NCBI GenBank assembly: GCA_000785145.2
Contig: JSZA02000039.1
Coordinates: forward strand, 1-50,436
Source: Candidatus Thiomargarita nelsonii
GTDB lineage: Bacteria > Pseudomonadota > Gammaproteobacteria > Beggiatoales > Beggiatoaceae
Length of the DNA stretch: 50,436 nt
Direction: 5' to 3'
Below, piece after piece: positions 17,208-25,047 of the stretch. The position numbers were made by a program, and so were the translations under genes. Position 1 is the first letter of the stretch. Every line of letters starts with the position of its first letter. The notes below the pieces were generated by a model that saw nothing but the letters and a program-made list of their open reading frames with translations, was not told the DNA's origin and made no database searches.

Positions 17208-17984
17208 ATGATAGGCGCAATTGCAGGTGATATTATAGGCTCAGTTTACGAAGGAAACAGTATCAAGACCAAAAATTTTCCTCTTTTTTCCTTTGGTTGC
17301 ACATTTACTGATGACACCGTGTTGACGGTGGCACTAGCGGACAGCATTCTCAACAAAGTGCCTTATGTCAACAAACTCAAGGAATATTATCGTTATTATC
17401 CTTGGGCAGGTTACGGGGGAAATTTCCATAGATGGGCCGCTTCTGACAATAATAAACCCTACAATAGTTGGGGTAACGGCTCCGCGATGCGCGTCAGTCC
17501 AATCGGTTTTGCTTACGACGACTTGGAAACCGTTTTAGAAAAAGCATCGCTCAGTGCCTCGGTAACGCATAACCATCCAGAAGGCATCAAAGGAGCCCAA
17601 GCCACCGCCGCTGCTATTTTTTTAGCGAAGACTGGCAAGGATAAACGGACGATTAAGGATTACATTGAAAACACATTTGGATACAATCTCAGCATCCCTT
17701 TAGAAACGATCCGCCCAACTTATTATTTTGATGTCTCCTGCCAAGGCTCAGTGCCGCAAGCTATCACCGCTTTTTTGGAATCGGAGAATTATGAAGATGC
17801 CATCAGAAATGCCATATCTTTGGGCGGAGACAGTGATACGCAAGCATGTATCACGGGGGGAATTGCACAGGCTTTTTATGGCGGAGTGCCGAATTTTATT
17901 CAAAAGCAGGTATTTAAGATTTTGGATAAGCGGCTCAGAGATATAACTGAGCCGTTTGCTGCGAAATATCTGGCGGGTAAATAA
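17208..17984 (+). CDS. ADP-ribosylglycohydrolase family protein
   Basis: The 258-aa product begins MIGAIAGDIIGSVYEG, the typical family N-terminus. It has the metal site TFTDDTVLT (Thr34-Asp35-Asp36) and the second metal motif GGDSDTQACITGGIA (Asp208/Asp210), so both magnesium sites are complete. Such enzymes remove ADP-ribose from proteins or small molecules. The frame is open upstream to 17130, but the ATG at 17208 is chosen by family fit. The ribosome site is weak. No ADP-ribosyltransferase partner is visible nearby. Confidence 0.9.
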   Translation: MIGAIAGDIIGSVYEGNSIKTKNFPLFSFGCTFTDDTVLTVALADSILNKVPYVNKLKEYYRYYPWAGYGGNFHRWAASDNNKPYNSWGNGSAMRVSPIGFAYDDLETVLEKASLSASVTHNHPEGIKGAQATAAAIFLAKTGKDKRTIKDYIENTFGYNLSIPLETIRPTYYFDVSCQGSVPQAITAFLESENYEDAIRNAISLGGDSDTQACITGGIAQAFYGGVPNFIQKQVFKILDKRLRDITEPFAAKYLAGK

Positions 17985-17989
17985 ATAGT

Positions 17990-18048
17990 TTCCAAAGCTA
18001 AAGCTTTGGACTCCAAAATACATTAAAATTCATGGTTCGGTACTTAAA
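17990..18048. repeat. Repeat A with GGTTCGGTACTTA end
   Basis: A repeat A core at 17990-18018 is followed by ATGGTTCGGTACTTA at 18032-18046. The latter is the terminal inverted repeat of the MITE seen intact at 27610-27735. This is probably a one-ended remnant of that MITE. Confidence 0.65.
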
Positions 18049-18246
18049 ATTTGACGTGGTAGATGGTGCGTCGGACGCACCCTAGATTAATCCAGGCGGA
18101 GCGAACTCAGGAGTCCAAAATTTATTTTGGACGAGGCGCCCAAGATAAATCTTGGACTCCTTAAAAAACTTATGTCGGCTCGATGAGCGCTCCGCGTATT
18201 CAGGATGAAAAATTAGCGGCGAGCCTTCTGTTTTGACTTATCCCTG
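18049..18246. repeat. 198-bp direct repeat, left copy
   Basis: These 198 bases recur, apparently exactly, at 19581-19778, offset by 1532 bases. Inside are the hairpin GTGCGTCGGACGCAC and smaller palindromes (AAAATTTATTTTGGAC, AAGATAAATCTTGG). The two copies frame the HEPN operon. Confidence 0.9.
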
Positions 18247-18284
18247 CTAATAACTAATCCCTGTAGTTTTAATTAAAATTCAAC

Positions 18285-18316
18285 CGGCTAAAATACGACT
18301 TTCTGGCAATTCCATA
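18285..18316 (-). pseudogene. Remnant of LbtU-like porin 3' region
   Basis: The stretch GGCTAAAATACGACTTTC and the following CTGGCAATTCCATA match, with one difference, positions 20436-20466 inside the intact porin gene. It is joined directly to AAATTCAACC, which resembles the porin's 3' end. It is a deleted scrap of a porin copy. Confidence 0.7.
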
Positions 18317-18369
18317 GCATAAGTAGGGTGGATATCGCTCTAGCTTAGCTGTAATATAATAAAGTAGAA

Positions 18370-18633
18370 TTAGGTAGCCTTTATTTCTTCTGGACTTACC
18401 CCAATTGACAAAGAAACCTTACCCCATTCATTTTTGCTCAAATGCTGCATGAGTTCAGACCAAATTAAATCATTCTTTTCTTTTAGATATTTACCATCAA
18501 ATTTTCGGCTGAAAATGACCAGATGAAGACTATCTTCTGGCCCTTCAGACACATCGACAGCATCATCGATATCTGCGAAGTAGCCTGTTTTTAAAACGTC
18601 GTGAACTTTTTTCTTGAGTTGTTCATTTGCCAT
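18370..18633 (-). CDS. Small protein paired with HEPN protein
   Basis: This 87-aa protein starts MANEQLKKKVHDVLKTGYF. It has a perfect AGGAGG ribosome site 7 bases before its ATG and begins 10 bases after the stop of the HEPN gene, so the two form an operon. It has a charged N-terminal helix and an acidic segment (DDAVDVSEGPEDSLH). It was not recognised as a nucleotidyltransferase, which is the usual HEPN partner. An antitoxin or partner role is inferred from context only. Confidence 0.7.
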   Translation of the reverse strand: MANEQLKKKVHDVLKTGYFADIDDAVDVSEGPEDSLHLVIFSRKFDGKYLKEKNDLIWSELMQHLSKNEWGKVSLSIGVSPEEIKAT

Positions 18634-18643
18634 AAAAACCTCC

Positions 18644-19078
18644 TTACATATTGTTGTCGATCCAATCAACAGCCTCCAAAAAAACTTCGGCATCTTGACG
18701 ATTTGCGAGATTAGAACTATATCGCCAAGCGGGCATCCAACGGTTGACAATATTAAATTGTGGCCAAATATTTCGGTTCTGCCGGAGTCGGTCAAAAGTT
18801 TGTGTCAGTCGAAGCAACAACTCCAGATGATGTGTAAAAACAGTTGTATGACTAGCAAGTTTGCCGCGACGTTGTAACTCGTATTCAAGTTCATAAAGAT
18901 TTCGGCAACCATATATTCGCATAAGTTTGGTTTTGATAAGGCATTCAACCGCGTATCCGGACATATACATTGCGCCACGCCACCTGCCTGCGTTCAGTAA
19001 GGCGTATGCATCCTCCAACCGATGTTTGCTTGCTTTTGATTGCTCGCTTATACCCATGTACTGGTCATGATGTGACAT
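18644..19078 (-). CDS. HEPN domain protein
   Basis: The 144-aa product has the HEPN pattern RLEDAYALLNAGRWRGAMYMSGYAVECLIKTKL in two blocks (RLEDAYALLNAGRW; AMYMSGYAVECLIK) and a C-terminal helix with WRYSSNLANRQDAEVFL. HEPN proteins are helical and often act as RNases in toxin-antitoxin or defence modules. The canonical R-x4-6-H motif is not clear here, so catalysis is uncertain. The ATG at 19078 has GGAG 8 bases upstream. It is the first gene of a two-gene operon framed by 198-bp direct repeats. Confidence 0.8.
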   Translation of the reverse strand: MSHHDQYMGISEQSKASKHRLEDAYALLNAGRWRGAMYMSGYAVECLIKTKLMRIYGCRNLYELEYELQRRGKLASHTTVFTHHLELLLRLTQTFDRLRQNRNIWPQFNIVNRWMPAWRYSSNLANRQDAEVFLEAVDWIDNNM

Positions 19079-19580
19079 TATCTGCTCCAAGGCTGGGTTT
19101 TTTTACTGTCTTTATCAATAGCTATGCTTACATGTTAAAAGATTTGTGTGTGCTTATTTATATATTTTGGGCAGACAACTTAATTATCAACAATAGCACC
19201 GCAGATTGCCCACCAACAATTACACCCTAATCATCACATTTTTTCTCCCCCTAATTATCACTCACCATCCACAAACCCCTTATAATCCGATGACACTTTT
19301 TTCGACGGAAGTTTTGGCGGTGGGTAATGCCAAAACTTCCGTCGAAAAAGCATGTTGATGAAAAATACCCCTACTCGTGCCCAACGTCACATCAAACTCA
19401 TCGCCCTCAAAAACAGCCTCCGCACTTATTAAGATTGTGCAGAATCCTGGGAATGCGGTGGCAACTGTGCCATTAGCTACGCCTTGGTCCGAATTGGCGA
19501 ATTGTACGCCTAAGCAGGATATTGTGAGGGCTAAGCAAGCGTAGGGTGCGTCCTACGCACCTTTTTGTTAGTGTAGATAT
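19079..19580. other. Non-coding accessory stretch with long hairpin
   Basis: No intact gene is visible. A perfect 21-bp inverted repeat lies at 19298-19318/19329-19349. After it, an ATG at 19353 opens a 27-codon frame (MLMKNTPTRAQRHIKL...) that ends in TAA. Reading on past the stop gives DCAESWECGGNCAISYALVR, which looks like part of a decayed small gene. The sequence GTAGGGTGCGTCCTACGCAC at 19541-19560 is one arm of a family E repeat. Confidence 0.55.
19298..19349. repeat. Perfect 21-bp inverted repeat
   Basis: The arm TTTTTCGACGGAAGTTTTGG and its exact complement flank a 10-base loop GGTGGGTAAT. The arms begin and end in T/A runs, so the structure would work as a strong bidirectional terminator or as the core of a small element. 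Confidence 0.85.
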
Positions 19581-19617
19581 ATTTGACGTGGTAGATGGTG
19601 CGTCGGACGCACCCTAG
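19541..19617. repeat. Family E inverted repeat
   Basis: GTAGGGTGCGTCCTACGCAC at the left pairs with GGTGCGTCGGACGCACCCTA at the right, about 77 bases overall. A close relative lies at 20174-20250. Both are followed by ATTAATCCAGGC, so they are copies of one MITE-like element. Confidence 0.75.
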
Positions 19618-19778
19618 ATTAATCCAGGCGGAGCGAACTCAGGAGTCCAAAATTTATTTTGGACGAGGCGCCCAAGATAAATCTTGGACTCCTTAAAAAA
19701 CTTATGTCGGCTCGATGAGCGCTCCGCGTATTCAGGATGAAAAATTAGCGGCGAGCCTTCTGTTTTGACTTATCCCTG
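19581..19778. repeat. 198-bp direct repeat, right copy
   Basis: This is the second copy of 18049-18246. It runs straight into the 3' end of the Fic/porin chimera. Confidence 0.9.
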
Positions 19779-19787
19779 TCGTTTTAA

Positions 19788-20081
19788 TTAAAATTCAACC
19801 GCCAATTGCAAAATCATCATATCAGCGTCTTTACCCTCAATTTGAGATGATAACACGGCCTCTTTGCGGATGTACATGTAGAGAAATAAAGAAGTTTCTG
19901 GCAAAAGTATAGAAATACTATCAAGTCGCCCCAATGCGATTAAGGTATTATCAATGAGATCATGCAAATCGCCATTGATTTGCAAAGGCGATTGTGGGGG
20001 CAAGGGATGAGGCACAAAAGCATGGCATCGTTCCCCAACCGTTGAGATAGGTAAAGTGTATCCAATTGGTGTTCGTTTCAT
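19788..20081 (-). pseudogene. Fic N-terminal fragment fused to a porin C-terminus
   Basis: The 97-aa frame has about 82 residues typical of the N-terminal domain of Fic-family proteins (LDSISILLPETSLFLYMYIRK, then EAVLSSQIEG). They are joined to GKDADMMILQLAVEF, which is almost exactly the last 15 residues of the LbtU-like porin at 20303-21316 (GKDADMMILQVAVEF). The HPFxxGNGR catalytic Fic motif is absent. The fusion is a recombination product and is not expected to be an active AMP-transferase. Confidence 0.8.
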
Positions 20082-20173
20082 AGTTCGTTATTAAAAGAAT
20101 TTTAATAAGGTGTTCTGTTATTAAAAGATAACACCTTTTCTTTTAATAAGGAACCGTTCGCTCCGCCTGGATT

Positions 20174-20250
20174 GTAGGGTGCGTCCTACGCACTTTGTCT
20201 CAATGTAGATAAATCATACGTTACAAGACGGTGCGTAGGACGCACCCTAC
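20174..20250. repeat. Family E inverted repeat
   Basis: The 20-base arms GTAGGGTGCGTCCTACGCAC and GTGCGTAGGACGCACCCTAC are exact complements separated by 37 bases. The region just before it (20095-20155) holds AT-rich palindromes built on AAGGTGTT/AACACCTT. Confidence 0.85.
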
Positions 20251-20302
20251 ATTAATCCAGGCTACGCTCGCTCAGGAGTCCAAAATTTATTTTGGACGAG
20301 TT

Positions 20303-21316
20303 TTAAAACTCAACCGCCACCTGCAAAATCATCATATCAGCATCTTTACCCGTCCCCCCATCGCCCTCACCATAATCCTCATCACGGGAATACTCAAAAG
20401 CAAACGTCGTATTCTCATAAATCCCCACCGATAAACCGGCTAAAAGACGACTTTCTGGCAATTCCATACCAACCATTTCTTCAGTGCCTTGATAGCCGAG
20501 TGCAAAAGTTGTCTCTTTGCCCCCAATCTCAAAGCTATAACCCACTTCCGCGTTCCAAACTTTTGGCTCCGCGCCTTTGCCATTAAAAGCCAAGTGATCA
20601 ACATTAAATCCGTCTAACGCCGTCACATATTCACCAATCAAGCTGACTGGTCCTATATTAAAGAGAAAGTGTGCCCCTAATCCACCCACATAATCATAAT
20701 CTGGACTCGTCGCATTTTCTCCCAGAGTATCACTCAATCCATCAGAATCAGCAATGTCGCTGATATAGCTCACACCCAAATCATAACTGAAGCGTTTCGT
20801 TTCTTGAGCAAATCCAATATTGGCACCATAATGATCAATCTTATCTTCGCTACCTGTCGCACCATTGAAAGCATAGATTGCGCCATAGACTCCCCCCTTT
20901 TCAAAACCCACTTGAGCCGCCTTTTCTCGCGCCTCGCCCAATTCTAAGGTGAGCGGATCGGAAATCATATGCGATTCAAAATTTCCAAACGGTACATACA
21001 ATTGTCCCACCGCCAAATAAACGTCTGAATTACCCAAAGTCACAAACGCTTCATCTATTTCTAAATCGCCACCTTCTTCATAAAGAAAGGCAATTTGAGC
21101 CTTAACTAATTTATGTACCTGAGCCTCTATCGCCACCCCCACTTCATCTGCAACAAAATCACTAGAATCATTCCCGTCATAGTCCTGATTAAAGTGAGCC
21201 TCTACTTGAACAATACCATTTATGCTAACGCCACTGGGTAATACATTTTCTTCCGCCACCGATACCCTGACTAATCCGATAAGACATACGACAGCTATAA
21301 TGGGTTTGATTTTCAA
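20303..21316 (-). CDS. LbtU-like siderophore porin
   Basis: The 337-aa product has a signal peptide ending VSVA (cleavage near residue 21) and a beta-barrel pattern. It carries the LbtU-type stretch LYVPFGNFESHMISDPLTLE and ends in AVEF, a typical outer-membrane C-terminal Phe. The LbtU family imports ferric siderophores without a TonB-type plug in Legionella. The start is TTG at 21316: an in-frame TAA lies just upstream, and AAGGAG sits 8 bases before the TTG. A Fur-box-like site lies at 21354-21374, and feo genes are next to it. Confidence 0.87.
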   Translation of the reverse strand: MKIKPIIAVVCLIGLVRVSVAEENVLPSGVSINGIVQVEAHFNQDYDGNDSSDFVADEVGVAIEAQVHKLVKAQIAFLYEEGGDLEIDEAFVTLGNSDVYLAVGQLYVPFGNFESHMISDPLTLELGEAREKAAQVGFEKGGVYGAIYAFNGATGSEDKIDHYGANIGFAQETKRFSYDLGVSYISDIADSDGLSDTLGENATSPDYDYVGGLGAHFLFNIGPVSLIGEYVTALDGFNVDHLAFNGKGAEPKVWNAEVGYSFEIGGKETTFALGYQGTEEMVGMELPESRLLAGLSVGIYENTTFAFEYSRDEDYGEGDGGTGKDADMMILQVAVEF

Positions 21317-21353
21317 CTTCTCTTCTCCTTAATATGAAACTAACGCTAGAACT

Positions 21354-21374
21354 AAATGATAATGACTATTATTT
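21354..21374. promoter_or_regulatory. Fur-box-like site upstream of the porin
   Basis: AAATGATAATGACTATTATT fits the 7-1-7 Fur pattern TGATAAT-N-ATTATCA at 12 of 14 positions. It lies about 40 bases upstream of the porin TTG start, as expected for iron repression. Confidence 0.65.
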
Positions 21375-21410
21375 ATGCAATGTACGTCTTGCACGCCTGA
21401 AAAAAATGTT

Positions 21411-21630
21411 AAATTAAATGGCACCCTTCAATTATATCGAAAAAATAGTGAACAGTTTTCGAGGCAAAAGTTGTTTCGGGAATGGAGCTGCGCGGATTTC
21501 CCGAAAGTCTCGACTCAACTGGGTTTAGCTACGCTGACTTCGTTGCGGGAAATCCGCTCCGCTCATTCCCGAAACAACTAAATTTAGCACATTAAACTGT
21601 AAACTACTTTTAAAGGGTGCCAATTAAATT
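21411..21630. mobile_element. MITE-like element with GGCACCCTT ends
   Basis: The ends AAATTAAATGGCACCCTT (left) and AAGGGTGCCAATTAAATT (right) are imperfect inverted repeats. Between them lies a large family C palindrome, 21473-21578, starting GTTTCGGGAATGGAGC and ending CTCATTCCCGAAAC. It holds no gene. The right end coincides with the feoC stop codon. No target duplication is clear. Confidence 0.6.
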
Positions 21631-21868
21631 AAACTTTAGCTTGTATGGGACGTTCCACCCATTCATAAATTTCCAACTGAGACTGATCAGCCTGACAACA
21701 GCCTTTGTCACACTTGCGACCTTCGAGGCGGCGCACCTTGCCTTTGCGTATCCAATGCTCCAACATCCCCTTTATTGCATCCGGTGCCACATCAAAATGG
21801 TGAGCCATGTCTATCAAAGGCACCCTTTTATTTTTAACCAGATAAGATTTAAGTTCAGTCAAAATCAT
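21629..21868 (-). CDS. feoC: FeoC-like transcriptional regulator
   Basis: The 79-aa product is a small winged-helix protein (MILTELKSYL, then VPLIDMAHHFDVAPDAIKGML). A loop with Cys53, Cys57 and Cys58 (RKCDKGCC) matches the Fe-S-binding wing of FeoC, although one fewer cysteine is seen than in enterobacterial FeoC. GGAGGGGAG precedes the ATG at 21868. It follows feoB in the same direction. The last codons run into the edge of the MITE-like element. Confidence 0.85.
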   Translation of the reverse strand: MILTELKSYLVKNKRVPLIDMAHHFDVAPDAIKGMLEHWIRKGKVRRLEGRKCDKGCCQADQSQLEIYEWVERPIQAKV

Positions 21869-21930
21869 CGTTTTTTCTCCCCTCCACAATAATAGGCGAT
21901 AAATCGCCTACACCTCTGCTGTTTATCTGT

Positions 21931-24261
21931 TTATCCTTCATTCAATACCGCTTCTTGCCCCGTACTCAGTCCACGACGACCAAAAATATACAGCCCAAAA
22001 ACGCTGCTCGCAAACAGACTCAACAAGCCCACCGTCCAAGCAATAGAAGCCATCGGATGTTGTGCAAAAGTCCCCAACTGATAAAACACCGTAGCAAACA
22101 GATAAGCCAATCCCGTTGTCCAAGCCGCCACAAACACCGTCCAACCCATATTCGTTTCCCGATAGATGGCAGCCGTCGCCGCGACACAAGGAAAATACAA
22201 CAAAATAAACAACAGATAGGCAAAAGCCCCAATTTGACCATCAAACCGCGCTACCATTGCGCCGAATGTCCCTGTACTCACTTCCTGTTCCCCAGCCGCT
22301 GTCTCTACATTGCTGACATCACCGATATTGATACCCAGCGGATCGAGAATCGTATCAGTCACATCCCCTAAATTGGCTGGAATAGTCGCAAAGGCATCAC
22401 CGATACCACCCCAAAAACTAAACGCTTCTTCTTCTTCGGCTTCAGTACCAGCATCTTGTGCCGCAAGCTCACTATAGATAGCATCCAAGGCACCCACAAC
22501 GACTTCCTTAGCCAAAACACCCGTAAAAATGCCCACAGTCGCTGGCCAATTTTCATCAGTCAAACCCATTGGCTCAAAAGCCGGCGTGATAGTGCGACCA
22601 ATTTCGCTCAGTACCGACTGATCCGTGTCTTCATTACCGAAAGAGCCATCAACGCCCCAAGAATTCAGAAAATTAATCACAATCACCATGGGCACAATCA
22701 CCTTACCCGCACGGAATATAAAATTTTTCAACCTCTCCCAACTCCGTAGCAAAATGCCTTGCACAGTCGGCATATGATAAGGCGGCAATTCCATAATGAA
22801 AGGAGAAGCCTCTCCCTTGAGCAGAGTATTTTTCATAATCAGCCCCGTCAGAACCGCCACCGCAATGCCAAACAGATACAACCCAAAGACCAGATTTTGT
22901 CCGCCCACCGGGAAAAAGGCTGCCGCAAATAGAGCATACACCGGCAAACGTGCGCCACAAGACATAAATGGATTCATCAAAATCGTCAAAATACGATCAC
23001 GCTGATTTTCCAAAGTGCGCGTTGCCATGATAGCCGGCACATTGCAACCAAAACCAACAATCATCGGCACAAAAGATTTTCCCGGCAAACCAATAAAGCG
23101 CATAAAGCGATCCATGACAAAAGCAGCCCGTGACATATAGCCGGAATCTTCTAAAAACGATAAAAACAAATAGAGACCAAAAATAATAGGAATAAAAGTG
23201 GCGACGATTTGAATACCCCCACCGGCACCACCTGCGATGAAGATGACCGCTGCCTCTGGTAAACCGATGGCACTCAAGACTTTCCCAAATCCATCGACAA
23301 AAATAGTACCAAACAAAATATCAAAAAAGTCAATAAAAGCCCCACCAATATTGATGGTAAACATAAACATCAGATACATCACACCAAGGAAAATAGGTAT
23401 GCCAAAGAGGCGATTGAGCACGACTTTATCAATTTTATCCGAAACCGTCCTTGTCACCTGACTCGCTTTTTTCACCGTCTTTTCCATAATCGTAGTGATA
23501 AAAGCATAACGACAATCGGCGACGATAATATCAACATCCTCATCCAAATCTTCTTCTATTTTTTCCTGAAGCACCGTTTCGCCTAAATCTTTCCCCAAAG
23601 TGTCTATTGCCCAACTATCATTTTCTAACACTTTTAAGGCAACCCAATGAGCATGAGATTTGATATTATCAGGCAAACGCTCCGTGATCGTGGGCAATAA
23701 CTGAGTGATAGTCGCCTCAATCATCTCCGGGTATTCCACTCGAAGCGTCGGCACATGTTTATCCTCAGCAGCCATTGCCTGCTTTAACTCTTCAATACCC
23801 TCACGTTTAGCAGCACTGATTGGGAGCACCGGCACACCCAATTGCTCTGACAACGCCGCGATGTCAATCTCAATATTGCGTTGCTCAGCAATATCCATCA
23901 TATTGACCGCTATCACCAAAGGGACTTGCATTTCTAATAATTGGGTAGAGAGATAGAGATTTCGCTCCAAATTAGACGCATCAACGATATTGACAATCAG
24001 ATCCGCCTCACCAGAGAGAATATAATCTTGGGCAATCTGCTCATCGAGTGAAGTCCCCCCCTCTATCACATCAAGCGAATAAGTCCCGGGCAGATCGACT
24101 AATTCAATATCACGATCATCATGTTTGTAATAACCCGTTTTGCGCTCAACGGTGACACCAGGCCAATTGCCGACGCGCTGCTTAGTGCCTGTCAAGACAT
24201 TAAATAAGGTCGTTTTCCCGCAATTAGGATTACCAACAACTCCGATGACTAAATGTTTCAT
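21931..24261 (-). CDS. feoB: Ferrous iron transporter FeoB
   Basis: The 776-aa product has an N-terminal GTPase domain with G1 GNPNCGKT (10-17), G3 DLPGTYSL and G4 VNMMD. It is followed by two Gate regions and the nucleoside-recognition-like core with FVPMIVGFGCNVPAIM and FMSCGARLPVYAL. About ten membrane segments follow the GTPase. It imports Fe(II) across the inner membrane. Its ATG overlaps the feoA stop by ATGA, so the two are translationally coupled. Confidence 0.97.
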   Translation of the reverse strand: MKHLVIGVVGNPNCGKTTLFNVLTGTKQRVGNWPGVTVERKTGYYKHDDRDIELVDLPGTYSLDVIEGGTSLDEQIAQDYILSGEADLIVNIVDASNLERNLYLSTQLLEMQVPLVIAVNMMDIAEQRNIEIDIAALSEQLGVPVLPISAAKREGIEELKQAMAAEDKHVPTLRVEYPEMIEATITQLLPTITERLPDNIKSHAHWVALKVLENDSWAIDTLGKDLGETVLQEKIEEDLDEDVDIIVADCRYAFITTIMEKTVKKASQVTRTVSDKIDKVVLNRLFGIPIFLGVMYLMFMFTINIGGAFIDFFDILFGTIFVDGFGKVLSAIGLPEAAVIFIAGGAGGGIQIVATFIPIIFGLYLFLSFLEDSGYMSRAAFVMDRFMRFIGLPGKSFVPMIVGFGCNVPAIMATRTLENQRDRILTILMNPFMSCGARLPVYALFAAAFFPVGGQNLVFGLYLFGIAVAVLTGLIMKNTLLKGEASPFIMELPPYHMPTVQGILLRSWERLKNFIFRAGKVIVPMVIVINFLNSWGVDGSFGNEDTDQSVLSEIGRTITPAFEPMGLTDENWPATVGIFTGVLAKEVVVGALDAIYSELAAQDAGTEAEEEEAFSFWGGIGDAFATIPANLGDVTDTILDPLGINIGDVSNVETAAGEQEVSTGTFGAMVARFDGQIGAFAYLLFILLYFPCVAATAAIYRETNMGWTVFVAAWTTGLAYLFATVFYQLGTFAQHPMASIAWTVGLLSLFASSVFGLYIFGRRGLSTGQEAVLNEG

Positions 24262-24491
24262 ATTTCAATCCTCTCTACCAATAGGGCAGCCGCCTCATTT
24301 TTTCGCAAACTCAGCGCAAAACCGCGCACATTAATTTCTACAGGATCGCCCATCGGCGCGTAACGTATCACGCTAAACTCTGTGCCGGGAGTCAAGCCCA
24401 TTGCTAACAGTTTTTTTCGATAGCCTTTGTTACCTTTTTCAAGACCAGTTACTCTGCCCTTGTCACCGACAGCCATATCACCTAACATCAT
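24258..24491 (-). CDS. feoA: FeoA family protein (feoB-proximal)
   Basis: This 77-aa SH3-like protein has KLLAMGLTPGTEFSVIRYAP and DPVEINVRGFALSLRK, the classic FeoA pattern. GAGGAG lies 7 bases before the first of two adjacent ATG codons (24491 and 24488). It is thought to bind FeoB and support transport. It overlaps feoB by 4 bases and follows a second feoA. Confidence 0.93.
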   Translation of the reverse strand: MMLGDMAVGDKGRVTGLEKGNKGYRKKLLAMGLTPGTEFSVIRYAPMGDPVEINVRGFALSLRKNEAAALLVERIEI

Positions 24492-24492
24492 T

Positions 24493-24756
24493 TCAATTCT
24501 CCTCAATCGGTACAACCATAATTTTATTTGCCATGCCAATACCTAAAGCTAAGCGTGTTTCTCCACGCGCCACCACTATTCCGTTACCTTTTTGCCGCTG
24601 TAACACTTGTAACTCGGTTTCTTCGATTAACCCCATTGCAATCAGACGCTTGAACAAATTTTTGCCGCCCACGACTCTATCAATTTTCACCCATTCCCCT
24701 TGGGATGCCATGGCGAGGGGAAAAGCTTGGGTTATGTTTTGAGTTTTCATTAACAT
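24493..24756 (-). CDS. feoA: Second FeoA family protein (promoter-proximal)
   Basis: The 87-aa product is FeoA-like, with LFKRLIAMGLIEETELQVLQ and GIVVARGETRLALGIGMANKIMV read in two parts. It has an N-terminal extension of about 20 residues compared with the other FeoA. The tandem feoA-feoA-feoB order is known in several bacteria. The start is the first ATG (24756) or the one two codons later. GGGAG lies upstream. One base separates its stop from the next gene's ATG region. Confidence 0.9.
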   Translation of the reverse strand: MLMKTQNITQAFPLAMASQGEWVKIDRVVGGKNLFKRLIAMGLIEETELQVLQRQKGNGIVVARGETRLALGIGMANKIMVVPIEEN

Positions 24757-24785
24757 AATTGATTTTAACTCCCTTTTTGATTATA

Positions 24786-24824
24786 GATGATAATGGTTTT
24801 TATTTTAATTTAAGATAATAATGA
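24786..24824. promoter_or_regulatory. Fur-box-like sites upstream of feo operon
   Basis: GATGATAATGGTTTTTATT and AGATAATAATGAG carry GATAAT-type half-sites in the promoter region of the feo operon. They are weaker than the porin site but are placed appropriately, about 30-65 bases before the feoA start. Confidence 0.5.
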
Positions 24825-24931
24825 GTACAACGGATTAGCGGAATAAACGGATTTAAAAACCCTATTAATTAATATTAACGATAGGAATTTATTATATTTT
24901 ATCCGTTTATTCCGCTAATCCGTTGTACTCA
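24822..24931. mobile_element. 110-bp MITE-like element with perfect 31-bp inverted ends
   Basis: TGAGTACAACGGATTAGCGG and the 11 further bases at 24822-24852 are the exact complement of 24901-24931. The 48-base AT-rich centre has no gene. The element sits in the regulatory gap between the divergent feo operon and the permease gene. Confidence 0.8.
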
Positions 24932-24975
24932 GTGCGTAAGTCTATTGTGATTTAAAGATTGCATATTGTATTAAG

Positions 24976-24991
24976 AATGATTATTATTTGC
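24976..24991. promoter_or_regulatory. Possible Fur-box-like site upstream of permease
   Basis: AATGATTATTATTTGC resembles part of the porin's Fur-like site (ATTATTTATGCAA) and lies about 55 bases before the permease ATG. It is a weak match, judged by eye. Confidence 0.4.
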
Positions 24992-25047
24992 AAGCATTTT
25001 TTCCGCTTATAAAACCTTTTTTTTTTTGAATATGATAAAAAAAACTT

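Noticed and set aside
19788..20081. Functional Fic AMP-transferase
   Set aside because: The catalytic HPFxxGNGR motif is absent and the C-terminus is porin-derived.
21955..24334. Several plus-strand frames opposite feoB
   Set aside because: They are shadows of a well-conserved gene with all expected motifs.
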